A DNA stretch of 64,000 nt from Pomphorhynchus laevis. Taxonomy: Eukaryota > Acanthocephala > Palaeacanthocephala > Echinorhynchida > Pomphorhynchidae. Below the pieces are notes generated by a model. The model saw only the letters and a list, made by a program, of their open reading frames with translations. It did no database searches and was not told the origin of the DNA. The DNA lies in the NCBI GenBank assembly GCA_012934845.2, contig WNNJ02002138.1:1-64000 (forward strand), in the 5' to 3' direction. Position 1 is the stretch's first letter; each line of letters begins with the position of its first letter. This document shows positions 1-11,800 of the stretch, in pieces. A program made the position numbers and the translations under genes.

Positions 1-181
1 ACACAATCATCAAAAGAAAAAAGCCAAAATCACGAATTTTACCAGAGGAGGACAAGTCAATTCTAACAATTGCCTGTCAATCAAAAAAGTACAATCAATC
101 CAGTTCCTAATCAATCCAGGATTACTTAAACGGAACAATATAATAACATACAAGCGAATACCTCGTTGTCTCACGATTACA

Positions 182-1398
182 ATGACCAAAAAATATAAGA
201 AGGGCAGAATCAATAACTCATTATCTGACGACTGTTACACTCAGTTAGAAGTAGGCTGCGATGCGCCAAACTGTGATGTGTGGAGCATTGTCAAAGTCAA
301 GAGTAAAGATCAGGCGATATATCACTTGCGATCATTCATGTGCGGCTTTTGCAGTGCTGATATACGAAGGGCTACGAGGAGTGAGCAAAACAAACCTACC
401 GATGATAATGATAATAACCAATGTACCAATTCATGTACAGACACCACAAAACAAGCCGATCAACCAGAGATCTACCCTCACGTCCAGAGTAAAACACAAC
501 ATGATAATAGCCTTTCTGTGGCTTCAACGCCAACTCGAGTGTGGAAAAGGGGACATGAGAGGTCATATACGATTACTAAGATAGTTTCTGATGACGATTC
601 GCACATCATTTCATCTACGCTAGAAAATTACTTGCCTCCTAAATCAGTAGTAAATGCCACAAGTTCCAACATTGAAGTTGAGCCTCAATGCCGGATGGGC
701 GACAGTGTTTTACGGACTTCATTGAATTCAAAGCATGCTCTTATAAATGTTGCACCATGTGATAAGCCAATTATCGACAACAATGACACCAGTGTCCAAG
801 CAAATTCGTCGTCCAGCTTGTGCACGTCTTCAGACAACAGATCCCCAACCCATATAGCATCGAACTTTTCCCCTACAGAAAATAGTGAAGTTCGACATGC
901 GAAGTCGGTTGAGATAACTCGGCATCATTATGACAGGTCATATAGCGTGTTATTCAGCGAACTTACTGAGTCCAATTCCGCAAACTCACAGGAACATATG
1001 GACCATGACGTGTCTATTTTGCGTAAGGTATTATCCATCTATTGCATGAAGGTGATGAAGAGTTAGCATCGTCTATACACGTGAAGAAGCTATTTCGACT
1101 TGGTAAAAGAACACAGGAGAAACCAAGACTGTTGAAGGTGATATTGTCCTCTAGTGATCATGTGCGCATGTTGTTATCACGTGGATATCGTCTTGGTGGG
1201 TTGCCATTTCGTATCCTTCGTGACCTTTCGCCAGATGAGCGATTACAATAACGAAAAGCAAACATCGAATTGAGACACCGGCTTTCTCAAGGTGAGGCTA
1301 ATATATGCATACGGGATTTTCGGGTTGTCAAGTGGCGTCCTGTCGTACGTTGGAAACAGTTGGCTCCTTTAACTGTCGGGACCCCTGTTTCCATGTAA
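182..1398 (+). pseudogene. LINE A ORF1 (PHD-like finger, nucleic-acid-binding protein), broken
   Basis: ORF1 protein of LINE A, expected to coat the element RNA. The ATG at 182 opens 294 codons. Cysteines at residues 26, 31, 54 and 57 form an atypical PHD/zinc-ribbon-like finger (C-x4-C, then C-x2-C) shared with ORF1 of LINEs B and E. A long Ser/Asn/Thr-rich linker follows. A frameshift near 1030-1042 moves the conserved C-terminal domain (RLLKV, ILRDL, then FRVV..W) to another frame, and a TAA at 1249-1251 replaces a codon that is open in the sister copies. In that frame the natural stop is at 1396-1398. The 3' end overlaps ORF2 by about 90 nt, with ORF2 in the -1 frame. Confidence 0.82.
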
Positions 1399-4241
1399 AT
1401 TCAGAGAACACTGACCATTCCTTAGGGTATCTGATTGTATTTGATAGACCGTGCCTTAGTAAAACCAAAAAGGATTCCAATGCAACTCGTTGCTATTTAT
1501 CGGTAGGTTATTCAAATTTACGAAGTCTTCCTGCACAACTTGTAGAGCTTCGATACCATGTTGAGGTTAATGCGTATGATATATTCTGTGTTAGTGAGTC
1601 ATGGCTACATGAACACATCTTGGATGCCACTGTAAATATTCCAGGTTATCGTCTACTTCGAGGGGACAGGAGGTCCAGTATGCGAGGTGGCGGTGTTGCA
1701 GTGTACGTTCGAGACCATTTGCTAATTTCTGGCATCGATCAAGTTTGTGATCCGCAAGGCTCGTTCGAGAGTATTACCTTTCATATTGGGTATGATCGTG
1801 TTGGTATCAGTCTCTGCGTTGTATATCGCTCACCTTCTATGATCACTGATTGTAATCTTCTGAAGTCAGTATTGCGATCGATAAGTATCAGTTCTCATTT
1901 CCTTCTTCTAGGAGACTTCAACCTACCTAGATCAGATTGGCGGCAAACAATATTTGATGATGGCACCGTCGTAGAAAGAGAAATCTCCCACTTCCTCGCT
2001 GATGAACTCTTACTAGTACAACACATTCAAGAGCCCACACGATTTTCTTCCCATAATAATGATACTATACTTGACTTGGTTTTTTCCAAACGTCTTGAAG
2101 ACATAGCTCGAGTGGATTATCTTCCACCGATAGGTAACTCTGACCACTGCGTGCTATCACTACAGTTCATCCCAAACTTTAAATTCCGCCATTTTACGGC
2201 TCCCATCGTAAAACGGGTTTGGTCAAAAGTGCTTGATGAGCAAATTTTATCTTTCTGTCAACGTCGTCCACTATCTTTAACAAATACTAAAGAAGTCTCA
2301 CTTAAAGTGATTGGGGATTACCTTTTAGGTATTTCTGACGTGTTTGCACCAAAGCGTATCATCTCGCCAAATACTAAATATCCTGTTTGGTTCGATAAGG
2401 ACCTGAGATTGATGTTGCGAGTACGAAATCGTCTTTGGAAGTTATCTCGTTCGCTTCCGTATTACGCCAACATTTATAGGTATCTTAGGAACGTCTGTAC
2501 TCGTATGAAAACGTTAAAACGTGATAAATTCGAATCTACAATCATCAAGGAAGTTAATCGCAACCCCAAGCTATTTTGGTCATATGCTCGGCAAAACGGA
2601 ACGCTCAACTCTGCAATCAAGCATGTGCACTCTGAATGTGGCTTGGTTACAAATGAAACTGATATAGCTGAGACCTTCGCATCCTCGTTCTCTTTATCCA
2701 CTTTACCACATTGCGATTCTCATATGATATGGTACGGGTGCTCTATCCCTCCGCGTAATGAATCCGGCCAATTTGCGTTACTGAAATTCAAGATTATCTC
2801 AATAATATTCGTCCTTTTAGCGCAGCTGGCCCCGATGACATCTCCCCATACCTGCTCAAAGCTTTATCGAGTTACCTGGCATCATTCCTGACTATTATCT
2901 TTGATAAAATTCTGGCCACTGGCAGTGTCCCAGAAGATTGGAAAACTGCAACCGTTGTTCCTATTCCCAAAAAAAAATTTGCATCATCCTGTGGTGATTA
3001 TAGGCCAATAAGCTTAACCTCTTCTCTGTGCAAAGTTCTCGAACGCGCCATCAGCACTAGAGTCTACGATCATCTTATCTCCCTTGGTATACTATCGTCC
3101 GCTCAACATGGTTTTCGTCACTCCCGTTCTTGTTTGACGAACTTGCTTACCGCGCGCGAAACTTGGACCCAGTCGTTAAGTTTTGGTAGCTCACTCGATA
3201 TAATCTTTATTGATTTTTCGAAAGCCTTCGATCGCGTCCCTCATGATGGGATGATTAGGTTGTTAGCACACTACGGAGTATCCTCCATGTTATGCAATTG
3301 GATTCGTGATTTTTTGGACGGGAGATCATTTCAGGTGAGGGTTGGCAATAGCATGTCTTCTACTAGGTTAGTTAAATCCGGAGTTCCGCAAGGTACAGTC
3401 CTTGGTCCCTTGCTTTTTATTATATTTCTCAATGATCTTCTGTTACGCATAAACAGTCCCTGCCTGGCATTCGCAGACGATGTGAAAGTGTGGTGCGATA
3501 GCATCTCAGATCCTGATGACCGGCATCTACAACATGATCTCCAGACAATCTACGACTGGAGCAGTGCTACCGGTATGACCATAAATGTAGATAAGTGCGT
3601 TCATATGAAACTCGGCAAATGTAAATCTGATCATGAATTCTATTTAGGATGTTATAAGCTTCACAACATTTCTGTTCATAGAGACCTAGGGATTATTTTG
3701 AATAACGACCTTAAAACACGACCGAATACCGATTATATCTACGGTAAAGCCATGAAGGCCTTGTATTGTATTAAGAACACATTTAGTAAGCTGCATCCAA
3801 AATTATTTAAGCATCTCTACTGTGCGTTAGTCCGTCCGCATGTGGAATACTGCATCGCATCAACTTTTCCATCCACCAAGGCTGAGATGAAAAAGACCGA
3901 GTCGATTCTACGTAGAGGAACCAAACTTTGTATTACATCTCTTTATTCTTACAATGAGCGCCTAGCTTGCTTAAAAATGCCATCAACGGCCCAGAGGCTA
4001 CTATATTTAGATCTTGTAGCGATGTGGCATTTGGTTCGTGGAAAAGAGGGGTTCCCATCCAATTCGATAAAATTGAGAAATTCGCGTCGCAGAGGTCACT
4101 CCCTTACGTTATTTAAATTCCCCCATGGCAAAATAAGGAGTGTGAGTAGGATTTCCCACCGCGCATTGAATGTTTGGAATTCGCTGCCTGAAGACGTCGT
4201 CAATGCTACTAGCAATAGACACTTCAAGAAGATGCTGCTGA
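1305..4241 (+). pseudogene. LINE A ORF2 (APE endonuclease - reverse transcriptase), interrupted
   Basis: Polyprotein that nicks target DNA and reverse-transcribes the element. The ATG at 1305 lies inside the end of ORF1. The endonuclease half shows SESWL, GDFNLP and SDHCV, the usual APE catalytic positions. A single frameshift near 2770 moves the reading frame into the RT, which then runs open from about 2783 with FSAAGPDDISP, DFSKAFDRVPH, GVPQGTVLGP and the catalytic FADD near 3472. The C-terminal motif RALNVWNSLPED is present. The frame is cut by LINE B about 15 codons before its natural end; the missing codons are at 8677-8724. Confidence 0.88.
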
Positions 4242-4355
4242 AATTATTATTATTATTATAACATACAAGACAAAGCCTATATGGCTGTTCAGTCTGCTCA
4301 CGAAAAAATAAAATAAAAAATTAAACAAAATGTAGAATTGATAGAGTTAAGAAAA

Positions 4356-7157
4356 TCAGGGATACGATAGCTTCTCCATATTATCGATCTGTTCCAGACA
4401 TATTCGCAATCGCTTCTTAAATAAAGTCAGCGTTGTGGAGGCAACAACGTATTCAGGAAGACTATTCCACACGTTAACTACACGTCTTGACAATCTTGTG
4501 ACAGGCGATAGTTTCCCAGTATGCTGTTTAAAAATTGTCATTGAATGATGTCGCCTGGATCTATTATTACGACACGCCATAATATTTCGAGGATATCCAT
4601 CAAATTTGTGCAATAATTTCCACGTTGCAACCAAGTCGATAAACATTAACCTCACCTTCATGTCAAATATGCCAATCACTTTAAGTCTCTCACGATAAGG
4701 TAAATACTTACAGTCTGGACATAAACGGGTAATACGGCGAAGAACTCCATCGACAGCATTCAGTTCAGTCCGTGTACATGGGAAGCAAGATGGAGAGCAA
4801 TACTCAAGTATTGGTCTCAATAACGAGTTAAACAGCACCCTGAACGACGATGGATTTATTTTCAGAAAGCAATTTTTGATAGTGTGCATCATTTTTCTAG
4901 CTTTGCCTAATTGAATGTTGTAATGATGTCGTGTCTTTAAAGATGAATCGATCAAAATACCAAGATCACGATGAGTCGAAACTATCTCAAGTTCTTTTAC
5001 ACCAATGAAGTAGGTATGACATCCTTTGCGTCCACGACCCAATCTCATATTCTTACACTTTTCCAGGTTTAATGATACTCCTGTAGTAAGACTCCATTCA
5101 TACACTAAATCCAGGTCACGCTGCAATGACAAACAGTCTCGTTCAGTCGAGATCACATTCCATAACTTCAAATCGTCAGCATAGGCTAAGTGTGGTACAT
5201 TAAGCGATCTCAACAACTCGTTGATAAAAATGCAAAATAATAATGGCCCGAGAACCGTTCCTTGAGGTACACCACGTATAACACTGCGTTTAGATGAAAA
5301 AGCATTACCTACTCTTACACAAAATTGTCGACCATTCAAGAAGTTCTCAATCCAACGAGTCAGATAGTAATCTACACCAATAGATTCGAGAATACTTATT
5401 AATTCAGCATGTGGAACGCGATCAAATGCCTTGGAGAAATCCAAATAGACGACATCGACAACCAATCCACATGAAATTGCGTCAGCCCATTGTTCACGAG
5501 CACATAAAGTATTCGTTAGACATGAGCGGCCATGCCGAAAACCGTGTTGAGAGTCGCTCAAATAGTTTATTGAACCCAATACATTTATTAATCTTTTGTG
5601 AACAATTCTCTCAAGTACCTTACTTACAGTAGATGTTAAACTTATGGGCCTAAAATCACTAACATCGCAAGCATTTTTCGTTTTCGGAAGTGGTACCACA
5701 ATCGCCGATTTCCAATCATTTGGAATTATCGACGTATTGAGAGAAACGTTGAATAATTTGGAAAGCGGATATGACAGGATACATTTCAAGAGCTTAAGGA
5801 TATAAGTGGGGATATCGTCAGGACCAGCTGACACGCATTTAGCTAACCTTGATAGCTCTATCTCAACTTCCTCTATCGTGATAATTATATATGGACTCTG
5901 ACAGATTGATGAACCATTACAAATATTGACTTTATAAGCATCATCCCTATTTAACGATAGTGCAAACACATCAGCGAACGCCTCAGAAATTTTCATAGGG
6001 TCTTCAACTAATTCGTTTCCGATATGAATGCGTCGGACACTAGAATTAGATACTCTTGATCGACAAACATAATTCCAAAATCGCTTGGGTGTGTGTCCTA
6101 AAGACATAGCAACATCATTCTCGTACAAGTATCTCTTTTTTGATTTTAAGCGATTGCATTTATTGCGTATTAGTTTGTACTCACTATATAAAGCATCACT
6201 CTTACTACAGAGACTCCACGCCTTATTTCTCAACCTTATACAACGCTTTAGTTCGCTATCAAACCACGGAGGTTTATCAGACCTCTTACGCTTGGAAAAT
6301 ACACGCATGGGAGCAAATTCGTCTAGGACTTGAATTACCCCACTTTTGATAGACTGCCACATGCTCTCCACATTACCATCATTACTTACAAAAGAAATCC
6401 TTTTAGCATATTCAATTATCTCATTATCTGGGATAACTTTCCGTACTCGCTTCTCAACAATCTCTACACTGTCTGATCCGGTCGAATTAGTAGGAATCAG
6501 AAACTTGACCACCACATGATCGCTTGAACTAATTGGAGGTTCTTTGTCAATTGAAGAAATATCATATTCAAGTCTAGTAAACAGCAGGTCAATCTTCGAG
6601 GATGATTCTGCGGAGAAACGAGTATCAAAATGAACATGTTGAATAAGCAACATTTCATCATACAATAAATTACATAACGACATAGTATATTTATCATAAG
6701 TTGCAATACTGGAGAGGGCGGAATTGTATGAATGCATGTTAAAATCACCAAAGATAAAAAATTTATGGCACTTGGGTATATTCTTAAGGAAATCAATAAG
6801 AGCGAACGATATTGCGCCCGGAGCACGATATACTATACATAAAGTAATAATAGCACTCCCAGATTGCGTAATACTCAACTGTAGAGCCTCGGCAGAGCAT
6901 GAATCATCAATGAATTTTACGGCTGAACTAACAATCAAACTCACATGCACATAGAAGGCAACTCCACCACCGCGTCCATGGGCTCGATCAGATCTATAAA
7001 GAGCGAATTCAGGTATGTGAACCATATCATCAGATATGTCAGGATGAAACCAACTTTCACAAACTCCAAAGACATTGACATCATGACAACGTATCCAATA
7101 CCTAATCTCATCCAACTTATTAACTGCGCTACGTGCATTTGTAAATGCAATTTTCAT
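4356..7157 (-). CDS. LINE B ORF2: APE endonuclease - reverse transcriptase
   Basis: Intact polyprotein of about 933 residues from the ATG at 7157; the same frame is open to 7217 without an ATG. The N-terminal third is the APE-type endonuclease with CESWF, GDFNMH and SSDHVV. A basic linker follows, then the RT with SAGPDDIP, FRPISLTS, SQHGFRHGRSC, VYLDFSKAFDRVPH, GVPQGTVLGP and YADD near residue 660. A thumb/C-terminal region ends in RRVVNVWNSLPEYVV. No stop or shift is visible, so the protein could be active. It begins after ORF1 ends at 7240, unlike LINEs A and E where the two ORFs overlap. Confidence 0.92.
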   Translation of the reverse strand: MKIAFTNARSAVNKLDEIRYWIRCHDVNVFGVCESWFHPDISDDMVHIPEFALYRSDRAHGRGGGVAFYVHVSLIVSSAVKFIDDSCSAEALQLSITQSGSAIITLCIVYRAPGAISFALIDFLKNIPKCHKFFIFGDFNMHSYNSALSSIATYDKYTMSLCNLLYDEMLLIQHVHFDTRFSAESSSKIDLLFTRLEYDISSIDKEPPISSSDHVVVKFLIPTNSTGSDSVEIVEKRVRKVIPDNEIIEYAKRISFVSNDGNVESMWQSIKSGVIQVLDEFAPMRVFSKRKRSDKPPWFDSELKRCIRLRNKAWSLCSKSDALYSEYKLIRNKCNRLKSKKRYLYENDVAMSLGHTPKRFWNYVCRSRVSNSSVRRIHIGNELVEDPMKISEAFADVFALSLNRDDAYKVNICNGSSICQSPYIIITIEEVEIELSRLAKCVSAGPDDIPTYILKLLKCILSYPLSKLFNVSLNTSIIPNDWKSAIVVPLPKTKNACDVSDFRPISLTSTVSKVLERIVHKRLINVLGSINYLSDSQHGFRHGRSCLTNTLCAREQWADAISCGLVVDVVYLDFSKAFDRVPHAELISILESIGVDYYLTRWIENFLNGRQFCVRVGNAFSSKRSVIRGVPQGTVLGPLLFCIFINELLRSLNVPHLAYADDLKLWNVISTERDCLSLQRDLDLVYEWSLTTGVSLNLEKCKNMRLGRGRKGCHTYFIGVKELEIVSTHRDLGILIDSSLKTRHHYNIQLGKARKMMHTIKNCFLKINPSSFRVLFNSLLRPILEYCSPSCFPCTRTELNAVDGVLRRITRLCPDCKYLPYRERLKVIGIFDMKVRLMFIDLVATWKLLHKFDGYPRNIMACRNNRSRRHHSMTIFKQHTGKLSPVTRLSRRVVNVWNSLPEYVVASTTLTLFKKRLRICLEQIDNMEKLSYP

Positions 7158-7239
7158 GGAAGACGAAACATCTCGACATGGACTAGCTGTGCTAGTACGG
7201 TAATCAAAGATCCACACATGCTAGAGGATACCGATCTAT

Positions 7240-8333
7240 CTACAGTTCTAATGGTTTCCAACGGACAAATGGCTTTCGACGAACAACTCGAAAATTTCTA
7301 ATGCATAGATCTTTCTCGCCTAATAGTAAACGCTTGTGAAGCTCGTTCCTCGCATTTTTCAGTTTTGAACGATCGTCAAAAGATAGATCTCTCAAAATAC
7401 GTATTGAGTTTTTTTCGAGACGATGAGCCCGACTAAATATATAATTTGCATGAGTCGACGAATCTACCACAACCTTTAACAATCGCGGTATGTTTGAACT
7501 GTTTGTTCGCCTTCCCAGCCGGAACAAACTTCTAACCACAATCTCCTTAGCTATATCTTTATCGTTAGCATGGAATATTTTATTCAGAACTCCTCTTATC
7601 GCACTAACATCATCGTTTACTCGCTCCTGTGACACAGAAGAATTTGATTCAGATAGATTGGCGAAAAGAATGCACCTGTCCCTTGAAGCGCTTCGATTTT
7701 TCTTATACACTCTGTGAGAACTTTTGAACTTAGAAGACACAGAACTGGGTAACTCGTCCTGTGAAAGATTATCAGTAGGTTCATTGAGCTTAAGTGAATT
7801 CTCATGTACACGCACTGAGCTTGCCGTGATGCTGTTTTCAATCAACCGTTCTTCCAATGCCGATTTTGTTTTTCGCAATATACGAACGTTGTTTCTAGGA
7901 CTTACCGTTCTATCACAGGTTACATTTGAAGATGCGATACCATATTCAAGTTCAACGGGTAAGTTAGTTATTTCCTTGAAATGCTGCGATTCGTGAACGG
8001 AATCATCCACATCAAATTCACATACTTCCATAGTGTGTTCATCACCGTGAACACCAACATGTGATATATTTGCCTGTCCACTAACGCATCCCATTTGCAT
8101 GAACCTAGACGCACAGCAAAATCCACATATATATTTCTTGATAGTGTAGCTGTTACGCAACGAAGTTAACAGAGAAACTGTCGTCCAAACACTGCAGCCG
8201 GGAACATCACAAGCCACCTGCAGACTACCGTATTCCTCTTCGCTACCAGTGATATGTGATGCATCATGTTTGCTATCAGCCTTAGTCCGCCCATTCCTAT
8301 AAGTATCGTTTTTATTTTGACCTTTTTTACCAT
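7240..8333 (-). CDS. LINE B ORF1: PHD-like finger / RNA-binding protein (start shifted)
   Basis: ORF1 of LINE B. The frame is open from about 8317 to the stop at 7240. It holds the finger (ACDVPGCSVW, then YICGFCC), a charged low-complexity middle and the conserved C-terminal domain (IPRLLKVVV, IRILRDLS, CIRNFRVVRRKPF). The natural ATG at 8331-8333 is one nucleotide out of frame because of a six-A run at 8323-8328 (read on the other strand). No in-frame ATG precedes the finger, so this copy probably cannot make the full protein. Confidence 0.82.
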
Positions 8334-8674
8334 TTGTGAAGAAAAATCACAAATATGATATGCGCACTAGTCAGAGCCCTTGTATCTCGGGATGACTGCT
8401 GGAAAGTCGATTGTGTGTTTAAGATTTGTAAGTAGTTCTTTTAGTAAGTAATCGAAGGCGTTCGTCTTGTAAGAATTATAATAACCAAGACTTATGTTAA
8501 ATTCGACGAAGTATATAAATTCGTTATCTTCTCGAGGATCTTGTATTTACTTTAGATTGTAATTTGTGTATTTACTTACATATATTTACTTATATGATTT
8601 GATATTGTAATTTGTGTATATTATTTTATCTCAAATGTAAGTATGTATGTTATTTTATCTCAAACTTTTTTTTT

Positions 8675-8810
8675 AGAAATGGATTGTGAACTCTAATTTG
8701 GATTCGTGGATGTATTTTAATTGATATTTTAAAATGTAATTTGTAAACAGTTGAAACAGCCATTTGCGGCTAGTAACTTGTACACTATAATAATAATGAT
8801 AAACGTTAGA
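8675..8810 (+). mobile_element. LINE A 3' end, displaced by LINE B
   Basis: Directly after the LINE B 5' end the sequence reads KWIVNSNLDSW in the LINE A ORF2 frame and stops at 8722-8724, matching the missing C-terminus. A short 3' UTR follows with the hairpin AGCC-ATTTGC-GGCT at about 8761-8774 and a (TAA)n tail near 8790-8806. The layout is almost the same as the end of LINE D near 50400-50440. The 75 bases between here and the ERAL1 start hold nothing further that I recognise. Confidence 0.85.
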
Positions 8811-8885
8811 AGAATAAATTTTTAATCAATTGTTAAGTAAACTGTGAATTTTTATTTGTCAAATTCCCGATTTCTAAGATAAAAA

Positions 8886-11800
8886 ATGATGTACAAATTA
8901 TCACGAACGTTTTCTACTTACCTCCCAAAAACGGCAGGTAAAATTGTTAATTTCTTAGTGAAACTTACTTCGCTTATTAGCCGAGTTCAATATGCTACAA
9001 CTTAAACCGCCCGACCTTCCAGAAAATCCATATCTTTTAAAGGTTGCTCTACTTGGCGCTCCTAATAGCGGAAAGTCTACCATATTTAACAACATATTGA
9101 ATAGAAAGGTGAGTTTTTGTATTTACCATGTGAATTTTGACAGCAATACTTAATATGAACTTTAAAAATATAAATTTTACATTTTAGATTTAAATATCAA
9201 CTTTTAATTTATGTATTTTAGACCAAATACATTTTGCATTTACAAATCGATATTTATGTAATGCATTTGATACATCATATATCTTCATACTTTAATTCTG
9301 ATTCTTATACATCGTATGTTTTTTATTAGTCAATTAATAAAGATTGACTTTTATTTTAAATTTTAAATTTTAAAAATTTGTATTTTAAATTTTATTAATA
9401 AAATAATATAAACGTCTGTCATTATTTATTATTTATCTATATCTTTGAACAAACTGAAATCGTATATTATTTATTATTTATATACAGAATAAAATACGTT
9501 GACTTAGATACTTAATTCAATTGTTCGTTAGAACATTTGATTCAATCGTTCCTTAGAACATTTAAATAATTTTGGCAAACAGATATAAACTTGTCGAATT
9601 TTCAACATGTTGCGTTGATAATTCTCAAGGTTCTCAAGTAAAATATAGACAAAATTAGAAATTGAATCCTTCAAATTTTCCATTTCAGGATTTAGGCGCT
9701 TGCTTACCATTATATATGTACATTGTATACGTATATGTAAACCTGATAAGATAGAAGTTCCTCCTGATGACCTTTAATCCTTATTCATGTATATCGTCTG
9801 TTTTTTATTATTCAATTAATAAACATTGACTTTCATTTTAAATTTAAATTTTTTTAAAATTTAAACTTAAATAATATACATCTTTTATTATCTGTAAATT
9901 CAAAAAATAGATTTTTATTTTTAATTTCAAAATGTATTGTATAAAATCTCATATAACTATTTATTATTTGTTTTTATTTTTATTTATATACCGTATAAAA
10001 TACATATATCTGGTTTGTGCAAGATTTGGGACCTGGATCGTTTTTATAGTTTTCGTTTGAAGTCGTTGTATTTATAAAATCTTATATAATTATATAAGAT
10101 ATTATATAATTATATAATTAGCCGTACATAGCAGTACCTTCTGATGACCTCTATTCCTTATTCGAATGCATCGTCTGTTATTTATTAGTCAATTCACGAA
10201 AAATCACTTTTATTTTAAATTTCAATTATAAATTTTAACTTTATATTAATATAAATTGTATAAAATCTTATATAATTACTTATTATTTATCTTTATTTTT
10301 ATTTATATATCGTATAACATACGTAGACCCAATTTCAATTTTAAAATTTTACATAATATAAATATAAATTGTATGAAATCTTATATAATTATTTATTATT
10401 TATCTTTCTTCATATTAGTTAATGATGGTTTTATAGACATGATATAAAAAATTTTTTTATTATTACAATCTTATATAATTATTTATTATAAAATGCGCAG
10501 ATTCAGTTATCTGATAAATGCCAATATAATAAAATAACAATTTACGACGAATTTGTGTAATATATACAAATACGAATTCCATGTAATAATATACATCGTA
10601 TATTATTTTGAAATTCATAAAAATTACGTTTATTTTAAATTTAAATTTTAAATTTTTATTTTGTATAAATATAAATTCTATGAAATTTTATATAATTATT
10701 AATTATTTATCTTTATTTTTGTTTACATGTAAAGTAAAATAGGTAAACTCAGTTTTATGATATGATAAATTTTCTCGTGCTACCCTGTCACAGAAGGGGT
10801 TTATCTTACCGCCCTTACAATTTGAGTAGCTAAAATAGGATTATTTAAATAATTATTTAATCGATTATTTAATTTTCATATGTAAAATTATATATTTGGA
10901 GTGAATTGTCGATATTATGATAGCTCACATCCCATTATCCTGACTGATTGAGGGTTGCATACATGTGCTGACGAATTTTACAAGGAATTTTATTGAAATA
11001 ATCTGTGATTATTAAACGGCTAATATTTTTGCCGTGTGTTGGATTCAAAAGCTAAATTTTTACTGAAACATTTGATTAGAATACTTATGAACTAACATTA
11101 AACTAATCATTAAACTAACTGCCATTAAACTAATCAGATTTTAAATTCGTTAGTTCACAAATGATTGAAATTTTATCAGTGCTACTTTTAAAAATTATTT
11201 AATAATTACTCTATTATAACTAATATGACTAACTATTATAATATTATGTAATAACTAAATATTATATTATAAGTATAATATAAATTTTATATTAAATAAC
11301 TTTTTATATTTATTACTCTAAAAGATTGACTCAAACAAGTTATCATGACTAAAAATAAATTTAATATGATAATATGATAACATGAATATATTATTTCTAA
11401 TAAAAAATCAAACAATTTATTAATGTATGTTTTTACTAAAATGTAAAAACGTACTTGCTGTTTGTTCTTTGACAGCATGAGGAACCCTCACTCGTACTAG
11501 TGTATGCCGAACCAAATATAGTGTTGAATTACAAGTTCTATTCGATTTTCAATTATAATTGCTCACATCACATAGCTTACATACATTCAGCTCATTTTTA
11601 TTAGCTATGCTTCAATTGGGAATTTTGTTTTGATTTTGAATAAAATCAAAATATAAAGATTTTTGATTTTGAATTTTTTGATATTAATATTTGTAATTAT
11701 TAAACTAGTACTTTATTTTTACTCATTAATAAATAAATCAGTGATATTATTCATTCAATTGATTTGCAGTTGCTGTTTATTAGCGAATACTACTAAATCA

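Larger units (their letters stand above)
1..4241 (+). mobile_element. LINE A, CR1/Jockey-group non-LTR retrotransposon, 5' and main part
   Basis: A two-ORF LINE on the + strand. Its 5' UTR lies in the first 181 bases and may start before the window. ORF1 has a PHD-like finger; ORF2 carries an APE endonuclease and a reverse transcriptase. The element stops abruptly at 4241, inside the last codons of ORF2, where LINE B begins in the opposite direction. It resumes at about 8677 and ends at about 8810 in a (TAA)n tail. It holds at least two frameshifts and one nonsense codon, so it is inactive. The closest relative in the window is LINE D. Confidence 0.88.
4242..8674 (-). mobile_element. LINE B, near full-length CR1/Jockey-group LINE nested in LINE A
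   Basis: Complete-looking LINE in reverse orientation. On the minus strand it has a ~340-bp 5' UTR (about 8674-8334), ORF1, ORF2, a ~110-bp 3' UTR and a (TAA)n tail at 4242-4256. The 3' UTR ends with a hairpin AGCC/GGCT just before the tail. The insertion splits LINE A ORF2, and a short repeat GAAAT lies at both edges and fits a target-site duplication. ORF2 is open throughout; ORF1 has one shift near its start. This is the youngest element in the first 9 kb. Confidence 0.9.

Noticed and set aside
5411-7301. Plus-strand ORFs (60-118 codons) at 5411-7301
   Set aside because: They lie opposite the intact LINE B ORF2 and have no motif of their own.
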